Assembly: GCA_023818745.1 (NCBI GenBank)
Contig: JAMWBY010000023.1
Location: 1-16,134, forward strand
DNA: 16,134 nt
Source: Candidatus Omnitrophota bacterium
GTDB lineage: Bacteria > Ratteibacteria > UBA8468 > B48-G9 > JAFGKM01
Direction of reading: 5' to 3'
Shown here piece by piece: positions 5,949 to 13,215 of this stretch (its first letter is position 1; the number at the start of each line of letters is the position of its first letter). Position numbers and translations under genes: made by a program. The notes under the pieces are model-generated. The model worked only from the letters and a program-made list of their open reading frames with translations. It was not told the DNA's origin and ran no database searches.

Positions 5949-6930
5949 ATAAAATCCCTGTTTTTTCTTTAACTTCTAAAATTGTCTTCTGCGCAATTTT
6001 TCTTGCTTTTTCACTTCCATATTTCAATTTTTCCAGTAAACCCTTTTTATTTTTTTCAAGTTCTTTCCTCTTTTTTCTTATATCTTCCAAATATTCAACT
6101 ATCTTTTCACCAAGCATTTTTTTACAGTCAGTACATCCAATTATAGCATTTTTGCAATCACTTTCAATTTCTTTTATTTTGACTGAGTTAAAAATTTTAT
6201 GATATAAAAAAACAGGACAGGTCTCTGGATGACCTGGGTCTTTTCTATAAATTCTTTTAGGGTCTGTAAACATTTTACTTACTTTTTCTTTAATAATTTC
6301 AGGACTATCCTTTAAATAAATTGCGTTATTATATGATTTACTCATTTTCCTTCCATCTATTCCGGGGATTTTAGGCGTTTCAGTCAATATTGCTTCTGGC
6401 TCTGGAAATGTCTCTCCATAAAGATAATTAAACCTTCTTGCAATTTCTCTTGTTAATTCAAGATGAGGAAGTTGGTCAATCCCTATTGGAACAGAATTTG
6501 CTTTATAAATTAAGATATCTGCTGCTTGAAGTACTGGATATCCAAGAAAACCATAAGTATGTAAATCTTTATCTTTAATCTCCTCTACTTGTTCTTTATA
6601 AACAGGATTCCTTTCAAGATAAGGAACAGGAGTAATCATTGAAAAAATTAGATGCAATTCTATATGTTCAGGCACAAGTGATTGAATAAAAATTGTTGAT
6701 TTTTCAGGGTCAAGTCCTGATGAAATAAAATCAATTGCTATTTCTTCAACATAATTTTTTATATTTTTTGAGTTTGAATATTCAGTGCTTAAAGCATGAT
6801 AATCAGCAATCATATAATAACATTCATAACCCTTGTTCTGTAATTTTTCCCAATTTTTCAAAGCACCAAATAGATGTCCTATATGTAAAGGTCCTGTTGG
6901 CCTCATTCCACTTAAAACTATTTTCTTCAT
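5938..6930 (-). CDS. trpS: Tryptophanyl-tRNA synthetase with a probable 4Fe-4S site
   Basis: A class I aminoacyl-tRNA synthetase of 330 residues that charges tRNA-Trp. The HIGH motif is in GPLHIGHLFGAL (13-24) and KMSKS is complete (195-199) after PKIPGIDGR. The substrate-pocket segments YHALSTE, LQAADILIYKA and GIDQLPHLELTREIARRFN are typical of TrpRS. Four cysteines, C238, C259, C266 and C269, form C-x20-C-x6-C-x2-C. The Thermotoga maritima enzyme is known to hold a 4Fe-4S cluster with a nearly identical C-x22-C-x6-C-x2-C pattern, so a cluster is likely here. The ATG has GGAGT five bases upstream. It follows the macro-Nudix gene after 37 bases that hold an octamer repeat, and overlaps hisC by 11 bases. 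Confidence 0.96.
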   Translation of the reverse strand: MKKIVLSGMRPTGPLHIGHLFGALKNWEKLQNKGYECYYMIADYHALSTEYSNSKNIKNYVEEIAIDFISSGLDPEKSTIFIQSLVPEHIELHLIFSMITPVPYLERNPVYKEQVEEIKDKDLHTYGFLGYPVLQAADILIYKANSVPIGIDQLPHLELTREIARRFNYLYGETFPEPEAILTETPKIPGIDGRKMSKSYNNAIYLKDSPEIIKEKVSKMFTDPKRIYRKDPGHPETCPVFLYHKIFNSVKIKEIESDCKNAIIGCTDCKKMLGEKIVEYLEDIRKKRKELEKNKKGLLEKLKYGSEKARKIAQKTILEVKEKTGILYGK

Positions 6931-6942
6931 ATTTTACTCCTT

Positions 6943-6982
6943 CATAACTTAATAACTTCCTAACTTCTTAACTTCTTAATTT
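6943..6982. repeat. Five-copy 8-base tandem repeat between the macro-Nudix gene and trpS
   Basis: On the plus strand five consecutive octamers follow the form nnTAACTT: CATAACTT, AATAACTT, CCTAACTT, CTTAACTT, CTTAATTT. The array covers the last codons and stop of the macro-Nudix gene and nearly reaches the ribosome binding site of trpS. It is most simply a slippage product. Copy-number change would alter the spacing between the two genes and could extend or trim the fusion protein's C-terminus. Confidence 0.7.
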
Positions 6983-7912
6983 GTTAAAATACTCTTCAAT
7001 TATATCTCTATGATCAAAAGCGATATTATCAGGTAAATTTTTTTTATTAAAAACTTTTGCTTTTTCAGCATCATCTCCGCCTTTTAAAATACCTTTGCCT
7101 TTTGCCACAAAACAGGTAGTAATTGTATGAAATCTTGGGTCTCTATCAGGTTTTGAATATGTCTTAAATTGTTGTAAATCTTCAATATCAAGTCCTGTTT
7201 CTTCCTTCGCTTCCCTTATTGCTGTCTGCTCACAACTTTCTCCATACTCAACAAATCCACCAGGAATTGCCCAGCCAAAAGGATAATTTTTTCTTTTAAC
7301 TAAAACTATTCCATTTTCATATTCAATTATTATATCAACTGTTGGGATAGGATTTTTATATGTTTTTTTTGTTAAATTTCTTAAATATTTTTCAAAAACA
7401 TTTAAAAAATTTTCATAATGGCTTTTTTTATAAAGAACAAAATTAACCTCTTCAAGAAAAAATTTCTGTGAAAAATACTTTAATGTTTCTTCAATCATTA
7501 TTTGAGCAACATTAAAACTATCAAGTTTTCCTGTTCCGCATCCAAGTGCAGGAATAGAAATTGATTTTATCTTTAAGTCATTGCAAAGATTAAAAATATT
7601 CTTCATACAAACTTTTATAACTTCGTAATTTGTTTTGAAATCTTTGTCAACTGTTGCTGAATGGATTATATATCTAAATTTTGATTTTCCTCCAGTTGTA
7701 TATATCACATCACCTATATTTATATTTCCTTTTTTCATAGCATTTTTTTCTATTTCTTCACCAAATTTATTTTTTATTTTTTTTGCAAGCCCGCCACCCA
7801 TATTTAAATTTGTATTTGCTGGATTGACAATTGCATCAACATTTTCTTCAAGAATATTTCCTCTCTTAACACAGATTTTTACACCTATAATATAAAAAAT
7901 TGCCTTTTCCAT
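6968..7912 (-). CDS. Macrodomain-Nudix hydrolase fusion (ADP-ribose metabolism)
   Basis: A 314-residue two-domain protein. Residues about 10-175 form a macrodomain: GNILEENVDAIVNPANTNLN and MGGGLA (19-43) match the ADP-ribose-binding 'GDIT..DAIVNAAN..L.GGGGVA' stretch, followed by GDVIYTTGG (67-75), IHSAT and IPALGCGTG (120-128). Residues about 188-312 form a Nudix domain with an intact box, G219-x5-E225-x7-R233-E-x2-E-E238-x-G-L241. The DPRFHTITTCFVA segment resembles ADP-ribose pyrophosphatases. A plausible role is release or binding of ADP-ribose (or O-acetyl-ADP-ribose) and cleavage to AMP and ribose 5-phosphate in the cytoplasm; the substrate is inferred. The ATG at 7912 lacks a clear ribosome binding site and the macrodomain core begins near residue 11, so a later start is possible. 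It sits between yjbQ and trpS in the operon. Confidence 0.9.
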   Translation of the reverse strand: MEKAIFYIIGVKICVKRGNILEENVDAIVNPANTNLNMGGGLAKKIKNKFGEEIEKNAMKKGNINIGDVIYTTGGKSKFRYIIHSATVDKDFKTNYEVIKVCMKNIFNLCNDLKIKSISIPALGCGTGKLDSFNVAQIMIEETLKYFSQKFFLEEVNFVLYKKSHYENFLNVFEKYLRNLTKKTYKNPIPTVDIIIEYENGIVLVKRKNYPFGWAIPGGFVEYGESCEQTAIREAKEETGLDIEDLQQFKTYSKPDRDPRFHTITTCFVAKGKGILKGGDDAEKAKVFNKKNLPDNIAFDHRDIIEEYFNKLRS

Positions 7913-7940
7913 TTTGATAAAACTTATAACATTGAATGTT

Positions 7941-8339
7941 TTACAATGATGCAGTTATTTTCATCCAAATTTGCCTTGTTCTTGGCCCATCAAATTCACA
8001 TAGATATATTCCCTGCCATGTTCCAAGTTGTAAAGACCCATTTTCTATAAAAACTACTAATGAATGACCTGTTAAAGTTGATTTTATATGAGAATCTGCA
8101 TTGCCTTCTGAATGGGTATAAACATCACTTTCTGGAACAAGTTGTTCAAGTTTTTCAATTATATCTTTTCTTACAGATGGGTCAGCATTTTCATTTATTG
8201 TTAATCCACAGGTTGTATGAGGAACAAATAAAAAACAAACTCCACTTTTAATATTTTTATTTTTCACAATTTCTTCAATTTTTCCTGTAATATCTATAAA
8301 TTCAATCCTTCTTTTTGTTGATATACTTATTATTTCCAT
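7941..8339 (-). CDS. yjbQ: YjbQ/UPF0047 family protein
   Basis: A 132-residue single-domain protein of the YjbQ (UPF0047) family. The signature segments are all there: FVPHTTCGLTINENADPSV, a Y-T-H-S-E-G-N-A-D-S-H stretch, LTGHSLVVFIENGSLQLGTW and GIYLCEFDGPRTRQIWMKI. Conserved histidines in the HTT, SEGNADSH and GHS segments may bind metal. Some members have been described as having a secondary thiamine-phosphate synthase activity that rescues thiE mutants, but the physiological function is not settled. The ATG has GAGAGGA eight bases upstream. Only three bases separate it from the stop of the M18 peptidase gene, so it is co-transcribed. Nothing else in the window points to thiamine synthesis. 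Confidence 0.93.
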   Translation of the reverse strand: MEIISISTKRRIEFIDITGKIEEIVKNKNIKSGVCFLFVPHTTCGLTINENADPSVRKDIIEKLEQLVPESDVYTHSEGNADSHIKSTLTGHSLVVFIENGSLQLGTWQGIYLCEFDGPRTRQIWMKITASL

Positions 8340-8342
8340 TTA

Positions 8343-9707
8343 TTATTCCTCTCTATAAAATGCTTTATATGCCTCGTAAGTGGAATAAACGTCTGCCTTA
8401 CTTACCAATTCAAAAGGAGCATGCATTGATAAAACACCTGTTCCACAATCAATTGTGTCTATATTATATCTTGCAAAATAGGTCGCAACTGTTCCACCAC
8501 CACCAAGTTCAAGTTTTCCTATTTCTCCTGGTTGCCATAAAACATTATTCTTATCAAATATTTTTCTCATATAGGCAACATATTCACCTGTCGGTTCAGT
8601 ACTTCCACCTTTTCCTCTTCCTCCTGTAATTTTTGTCAATACTACGCCACAACCAATTTTTGCAGAATTCCTTGGGTCATATGCTTCTTTGAAATTTGGG
8701 TCAAGTAAAGTATTAACATCTCCTGAAATTGCTTTTGAATTTTGAAATGTCTTTTTAATATCAGAGACAGAGTAATCTGATTTTTCCAACACTTCCTCAA
8801 TAAAATACTCAAAAAATGAAGAACCAGCAGAAGTTGAACCACGACTTCCAATTTCTTCCTGGTCAACAAGAATACAGAAATTATTATTTTCAGAATTGAG
8901 TGAATCAATAAATGCGGTAAATGAAGTATATGAACAGACCCTATCATCATGTCCATAGGAAAGAATTAAACTCTTATCAATACCTGAATCTTTTGATTTT
9001 CCTGCAGGAACAAGTTCAAGTTCGCTACTTATAAAATCTTCTTCTTCTATTCCATAAAATTCTTTTAAAATTTTCAAAATATTTGACTTTATCTTTTCTT
9101 TATCTTTGCTTTTATCAGGAATAGTTCCAACAAATACATTTAAATTCTCTCCAGGAAAACCATCTTCAATTGTCCTTTTTATCTGTTCTTTGGCAAGATG
9201 TGGAAGCAAATCAGTTATTGTAAAGACAGGGTCATCCTCTTTTTCTCCTATTTCAATTTCTTTAAAACTACCATCTTTCATAAATACAACCCCATGAAGC
9301 GCAAGTGGAATTGTTAACCACTGATATTTTTTTATTCCGCCATAATAATATGTTTTAAATAAAGCAATATTTTCATCTTCATATAATGGAGTTGTTTTCA
9401 AATCAATTCTTGGACAATCAACATGCGCAACTATGAATCTACAACCCTCTATCAATTTTTTATTTCCAAGAACTCCAAATATAACCTCTTTTCCTTTATT
9501 TACCTTATAAAATTTATCTCCTTTTTTTAATTTTTTAAATTCATTTATATTTTTAAAACCAATATTTTCTGCAATTTCAACACAACTATTTACAAATTTC
9601 CTCACAGTTTTATTTTTAGAAAGAAATTCCTTATATTTCTCACAGTATTCAAAACTATCTTTTATTTTATTTTCATTCCATATTTCCCATCCAGATTTTC
9701 TTTCCAT
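8343..9707 (-). CDS. M18-family aminopeptidase (aspartyl aminopeptidase type)
   Basis: A cytosolic dinuclear-zinc exopeptidase of 454 residues that removes N-terminal, typically acidic, residues from peptides. Family landmarks in order are AHVDCPRIDLKTTPLYE (94-110, ligand H95), LSYGHDDRVCSYTSF (249-263, bridging aspartate near D254), VDQEEIGSRGSTSAGS (281-296, catalytic and ligand glutamates E284/E285), SGDVNTLLDPNF (328-339, ligand D330), GGGGTVATYFA and DCGTGVLSMHAPFE (ligand H429). All expected metal positions are occupied and the length is normal. The ATG has GGAGGAAATAA just upstream and directly abuts the TAA of the preceding DUF2905 gene, so the two are translated in tandem. There is no signal peptide. 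It probably serves general peptide turnover. Confidence 0.95.
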   Translation of the reverse strand: MERKSGWEIWNENKIKDSFEYCEKYKEFLSKNKTVRKFVNSCVEIAENIGFKNINEFKKLKKGDKFYKVNKGKEVIFGVLGNKKLIEGCRFIVAHVDCPRIDLKTTPLYEDENIALFKTYYYGGIKKYQWLTIPLALHGVVFMKDGSFKEIEIGEKEDDPVFTITDLLPHLAKEQIKRTIEDGFPGENLNVFVGTIPDKSKDKEKIKSNILKILKEFYGIEEEDFISSELELVPAGKSKDSGIDKSLILSYGHDDRVCSYTSFTAFIDSLNSENNNFCILVDQEEIGSRGSTSAGSSFFEYFIEEVLEKSDYSVSDIKKTFQNSKAISGDVNTLLDPNFKEAYDPRNSAKIGCGVVLTKITGGRGKGGSTEPTGEYVAYMRKIFDKNNVLWQPGEIGKLELGGGGTVATYFARYNIDTIDCGTGVLSMHAPFELVSKADVYSTYEAYKAFYREE

Positions 9708-9923
9708 TTATTTCCTCCATAGTAAAGAAAAAATTATCGTTAAAATTATACTTATGATTATGCTTGACACAATTGGAAAATAAAAGACAAAATTCTCCTT
9801 TTTTATAAAAATATCTCCCGGCAATTTCCCAATAGGAAACTTAACACCTTTATAAAGAATATATCCAACCAAAATAAATAAAATTCCAAAAGTTAAAAGA
9901 ATTTTTCCAATATATTTTTCCAT
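9708..9923 (-). CDS. DUF2905 small membrane protein
   Basis: A 71-residue protein with two membrane segments (about 7-25 and 46-68) joined by a short loop containing FPIGKLPGDIFIKKENFVFYFP. The GKLPGD(I) core between two helices is the hallmark of DUF2905, a widespread bacterial family of unknown function. It is the first gene of the six-gene operon that runs down to hisC. No Shine-Dalgarno sequence precedes the ATG. The promoter's -10 box ends only eight bases before the start, so translation is probably from a leaderless or nearly leaderless message. Confidence 0.9.
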   Translation of the reverse strand: MEKYIGKILLTFGILFILVGYILYKGVKFPIGKLPGDIFIKKENFVFYFPIVSSIIISIILTIIFSLLWRK

Positions 9924-9931
9924 ATTAATAA

Positions 9932-9960
9932 ATTTTACTTTTATGACAGAAAAATTTCAA
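9932..9960 (-). promoter_or_regulatory. Promoter of the DUF2905-to-hisC operon, probably near-leaderless
   Basis: On the minus strand TTGAAA (9955-9960) and TAAAAT (9932-9937) stand 17 bases apart, each five of six to consensus. Transcription would start at about 9923-9926, at or within a few bases of the ATG of the DUF2905 gene, which itself lacks a ribosome binding site. Confidence 0.6.
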
Positions 9961-10082
9961 ATTCTGATTTTTTTAAAATTTCATATCCAGAAATATAAAA
10001 ATTCAGAACACATAGGTAATATATTTTTTCTTTCTTAATGCTAATTTTTATAACTTTTATTTTATAAATGATAAAAATTTCT

Positions 10083-10111
10083 TTGACTAATTTTTAATAA
10101 GATTGCAAAAT
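10083..10111 (+). promoter_or_regulatory. Promoter candidate for the sialic-acid operon
   Basis: TTGACT (10083-10088) is followed at 17 bases by CAAAAT (10106-10111). The -35 box is good and the -10 box is weak. It would give a leader of about 24 bases with GAAGG at 10131-10135 as the ribosome binding site. The 218-base divergent gap also carries the opposite-strand promoter of the DUF2905 gene; I saw no operator or riboswitch in the remainder. Confidence 0.35.
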
Positions 10112-10141
10112 ATGAAAGGCTTGTGATAAAGAAGGTTGAAT

Positions 10142-11320
10142 ATGGAGATAATCAAAGAGAAATTTTTAGATGTGGATGAAAAAGGAAGGCCTATTATACC
10201 CTGTTTTATTACTTATATTTCAAATGAAGAATCGATTTTAATTCACAGATATGCAAGAGTGGACTATTCAGATGGATATGATGATTTTGTTGATATATTC
10301 AGTTATGACAATGGAAAAACATGGACAAGACCTGTTTTGCATTATAAAAGCCAAATAACAAAAGAAGGTAAAATAAGATATGCTGAATCATCCGGATTTT
10401 TTGATATAGAAACTGAAAAATTAATTACAATAACAGATAAAAAATTATATCCACAGGATAAACTTAATGTTGATATTCCCTGTTCTGTTATCTATGAAAT
10501 TTATGACCCAGATATAAATAGTTGGTCTGGAGAAATTCCTTTAAATTTTGATCTTCCTGGTGGAATTGCTGTAAGTTTTTCTCATCCAATAAAAACAAAA
10601 AAAGGAAGGATTGTATTTCCAGCACAAAGTTATTATACAGATGCAAATGGAAAATTTATTCATTATAAAGGATGCTGGTCTCCTGCTGGAATTATAGTTC
10701 ATATCCTTGGTGATCACAAAAAAGACGGAACTATTGAATGGAAAATAAGTAAACCTGTATATCCTGATTTGGAAAAGACATCAAGAGGTTTTTATGAACC
10801 AACAATTATTGAACTTAAAAATGGTAAATTTGCGATGATATTAAGGGGTGATAATAGTATGTTTCCAGAAAGACCAGGATATAAATGGGTAAGTTTTTCT
10901 AATGATGAATGTGAAACATGGACAGATCCTGTCCCTTTACCATTTGATAAAGGAAAATCAATTGAATCAAGTTCAACCGGTTCAGTAATATTCAGGTCAA
11001 TTAAAAATGGAAAAGTTTATTGGATAGGTAATTTATGTATTGAGGGAGAAAGACCGAATGGAAACTGGCCAAGATATCCACTTATAATTGCAGAAGTAAA
11101 TGAAGACCCTTTTTATATTAAGACAGATACAATAAAAATAATTGATACAAGACAGAAAAATGAACCACCACAATTACAACTTTCAAATTTTAGAATCTAT
11201 CAGGATAGAGAAAATGGAGATATTGTTTTGTTTTTATCAAGATATGGTGAAAATGGTTTTGAAAATAATAGATGGCTACTTGCAAATTATTACAGATATA
11301 GAATTAAAATAAAGGAGTAA
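10142..11320 (+). CDS. Sialidase-superfamily (BNR/Asp-box) protein, cytoplasmic
   Basis: A 392-residue beta-propeller-type protein of the sialidase superfamily. A canonical Asp-box, SYDNGKTW, lies at 54-61, and a degenerate one, SNDECETW, at 253-260. GFYEPTIIELKNGKFAMILRG (216-236) matches the conserved 'EP.v.EL.dGrl.m..R' strand that in sialidases carries catalytic-site residues, and RY/R patterns near the C-terminus (FLSRYGENG) could provide a further arginine. It has no signal peptide, so it would act inside the cell on imported substrates, unlike classical secreted neuraminidases. The ATG at 10142 has GAAGG six bases upstream; a TTG at 10136 abuts that site and is unlikely. The N-acetylneuraminate lyase gene follows after two bases, which supports a role in sialic-acid use, but substrate and catalytic competence are inferred. 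Confidence 0.82.
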   Translation: MEIIKEKFLDVDEKGRPIIPCFITYISNEESILIHRYARVDYSDGYDDFVDIFSYDNGKTWTRPVLHYKSQITKEGKIRYAESSGFFDIETEKLITITDKKLYPQDKLNVDIPCSVIYEIYDPDINSWSGEIPLNFDLPGGIAVSFSHPIKTKKGRIVFPAQSYYTDANGKFIHYKGCWSPAGIIVHILGDHKKDGTIEWKISKPVYPDLEKTSRGFYEPTIIELKNGKFAMILRGDNSMFPERPGYKWVSFSNDECETWTDPVPLPFDKGKSIESSSTGSVIFRSIKNGKVYWIGNLCIEGERPNGNWPRYPLIIAEVNEDPFYIKTDTIKIIDTRQKNEPPQLQLSNFRIYQDRENGDIVLFLSRYGENGFENNRWLLANYYRYRIKIKE

Positions 11321-11322
11321 AA

Positions 11323-12231
11323 ATGAAAGAAAAATTTTATGGCGTATATCCGGCACTTTTAACTCCTTTTAATGAAAAAGGTAATTTGTCCGAAAAAAAA
11401 TTAAGAAACATTGTAAAATTTTTGATTTCAAAAGGAGTAGATGGTTTTTACGTTTGCGGAAGCACAGGTGAAGGACTTTTAATGGATATAGAAGAAAGAA
11501 AAAGAGTTGTTGAAATAATTAAGGAAGAAGTTGGAAATAAAGCAAAAATTATAGTTCATATTGGTGGTTCTTTAAATACAAAAAATGGAATACTTCTTGC
11601 AAAACATTCAGAAAAATTAAAAGTTGATGCTCTTTCTTCAATTCCACCTATATATTACAGATTTTCTTTTCAGGAAATTTACAATTATTATAATCAGGTA
11701 GCAAATTCAACGAGTTTACCATTTTTCATCTATTATATACCTTATACAACAGGAATAAGTTTAAAAGATGAAGAATTTTTGAAACTCGGAGAAATAAAAA
11801 ACATAATAGGACTTAAATACACATATTCTGACTTTTATTTATTGCAGAATTTATTGCTAAAAATGAAAGGAAAATGGATTGCTTTTAGTGGAGCAGATGA
11901 ATTATTTTTACCTGCATTAACTATGGGTGTTTGTGGTTCTATCGGTTCAACTCAAAATGTATTACCTGAAATTTTTATAGAAATTTATAAATCATTTAAA
12001 GAAGGAAATATTGAAAAAGCGATAAAATTGCAGAAAAGAATAACAGAGGCAGTATGTCTAATACAGAAATATGGAGGAATAACAAGTTGGAAATTTGCTT
12101 TAAAATTAAGAGGGATTGATGCTGGATATTCAAGAGAACCATTCCTAAAAGATTTACCTGAGCATAAAAAGAGAAACTTTAAAAAGGAATGGAAGGAAAA
12201 ATTTCCTGAATTTTCAGAAGGTATAAAATGA
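11323..12231 (+). CDS. nanA: N-acetylneuraminate lyase (DapA/NanA superfamily)
   Basis: A class I aldolase of 302 residues that splits N-acetylneuraminate into N-acetylmannosamine and pyruvate in the cytoplasm. The Schiff-base lysine is K165 in GLKYTYSDFYLLQ, a NanA-type rather than DapA-type context (DapA has 'GIKEA'). GSTGEG (46-51) binds the pyruvate carboxylate, and YYIPYTTG (137-144) holds the catalytic tyrosine. GADELFLPALTMG and GSIGSTQNVLP match the sialic acid lyase pattern. The ribosome binding site GGAG lies in the last codons of the sialidase-like gene, two bases from its stop, so the two genes are coupled. Other DHDPS-family aldolases are possible, but the sialidase partner and the active-site context favour NanA. 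No transporter or NanE/NanK is seen next to it in the window. Confidence 0.85.
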   Translation: MKEKFYGVYPALLTPFNEKGNLSEKKLRNIVKFLISKGVDGFYVCGSTGEGLLMDIEERKRVVEIIKEEVGNKAKIIVHIGGSLNTKNGILLAKHSEKLKVDALSSIPPIYYRFSFQEIYNYYNQVANSTSLPFFIYYIPYTTGISLKDEEFLKLGEIKNIIGLKYTYSDFYLLQNLLLKMKGKWIAFSGADELFLPALTMGVCGSIGSTQNVLPEIFIEIYKSFKEGNIEKAIKLQKRITEAVCLIQKYGGITSWKFALKLRGIDAGYSREPFLKDLPEHKKRNFKKEWKEKFPEFSEGIK

Positions 12232-12263
12232 AAGAAAAAGTTAAAGAGTTTCTTCAAATATAA
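12228..12263 (+). other. Eleven-codon frame overlapping the nanA stop, possible stump of a lost third gene
   Basis: The ATG overlaps the nanA TGA in an ATGA arrangement typical of coupled genes. The frame reads MKEKVKEFLQI and then stops. Its position and start resemble an operon gene that was truncated after a few codons. Eleven codons are too few to prove coding; it may be chance. Confidence 0.2.
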
Positions 12264-12300
12264 GGTATATTATGTAAATTAAGAGTGAAGAAAAACAATT

Positions 12301-13182
12301 TTAAAATGGATATGTAAGGTTTTCATATATAAAATTAATATCCTTTTTAATATTTTCTTTTAACTCTTCAAGATTTTTAAATTTTTTCTGGTCTCTTATT
12401 CTCAAAATAGGATATATTTCAAGAATCTCTCCATAAATGATTTTATCAAAATTAATAATATGCACTTCTATTTTATTCTCATCATTATAAAAAGTAGGAC
12501 AATTTCCGATTGATAAAGCACCTTTATATAAATTATTATCAAATTTTACCCATGCACCATAAACACCCTCTTTTATTTTAATATTATTGAAAAGAGAAAG
12601 GTTTGCAGTCGGAAAACCAAGATTTTTTCCTCTTGAATTTCCTGTTATAACTTTTCCTTTAAAAGAAAAATTTCTTCCAAGAAGTTTGTTAACTTTTTCA
12701 ATATCTCCATTTTTCAAATATTCTCTAATTTTTGTAGAATTCACTATTTCTCCTTCTACAATTACAGGTTGAACAATTAAAACATCAAACTTTTTCTTTA
12801 AATCTTCAATTGTGCCTTTTCTATGAGAACCAAATTGAAAGCCATTTCCAACAACAATTGACTTAACACTTATACATTCTAAATATTCTATAAACTCAAA
12901 TGGTTGCCAAAAAGAAATTTCTTCATAATCACACCATATACATAATTCTATTCCTAAATTTTCAAATAAATTTAATTTTTCCTCCCAACTTGAAATAAAA
13001 AATTCAACAGGGAAATTTTTAAATGTAAAAATAGAGGGGATTATTCTTTTACTTTTGCCCTTTTTTACCACTTCTTCAATTATCTTTTTATGACCAATAT
13101 GAATCCCATCAAATTTACCAATACCAATTGAAAGTCCTTTGCCAACACTGTCAAAATTTGAAAAATGTTTTATTTCAAGCAA
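12301..13182 (-). CDS. ribF: Bifunctional riboflavin kinase/FMN adenylyltransferase
   Basis: RibF phosphorylates riboflavin to FMN and adenylates it to FAD in the cytoplasm. The 293-residue protein has the N-terminal nucleotidyltransferase domain (GKFDGIHIGHKKI, 22-34; VVGNGFQFGSHRKGTI, 110-124; VNSTKIREYLKNGD, 147-160). The C-terminal flavokinase domain follows (GKVITGNSRGKNLGFPTANL, 176-195; EGVYGAWVKF; IGNCPTFY; EVHIINFD, close to the usual 'E.h...f'). The start is TTG at 13182: AAGGAG lies about seven bases upstream and the domain begins within 20 residues, with no better ATG. It is the third gene of an operon after the creatininase gene (33-base gap). It makes FMN of the kind the glutamate synthase-like protein needs, though the two are not linked. 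Confidence 0.95.
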   Translation of the reverse strand: MLEIKHFSNFDSVGKGLSIGIGKFDGIHIGHKKIIEEVVKKGKSKRIIPSIFTFKNFPVEFFISSWEEKLNLFENLGIELCIWCDYEEISFWQPFEFIEYLECISVKSIVVGNGFQFGSHRKGTIEDLKKKFDVLIVQPVIVEGEIVNSTKIREYLKNGDIEKVNKLLGRNFSFKGKVITGNSRGKNLGFPTANLSLFNNIKIKEGVYGAWVKFDNNLYKGALSIGNCPTFYNDENKIEVHIINFDKIIYGEILEIYPILRIRDQKKFKNLEELKENIKKDINFIYENLTYPF

Positions 13183-13215
13183 TTTTTTCTCCTTTTTGTT
13201 TTAGATAATTTAAAG

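Noticed and set aside
7928..7940. Palindrome AACATT-G-AATGTT before the macro-Nudix start as an operator
   Set aside because: It is short, A-T rich, unique in the window and lies inside a tightly packed operon without its own promoter.
8642..8956. A 104-codon minus-strand frame inside the M18 peptidase gene
   Set aside because: It is a second reading frame of the same strand within a gene whose catalytic residues are all in the main frame.
12249..12293. Nested inverted repeats (TTTCTTC/GAAGAAA and AATATA/TATATT) between nanA and ribF as a two-way terminator
   Set aside because: The outer arms are 31 bases apart, nearly all pairs are A-T, and no U-tract follows on either strand; AT-rich spacers produce such repeats by chance.
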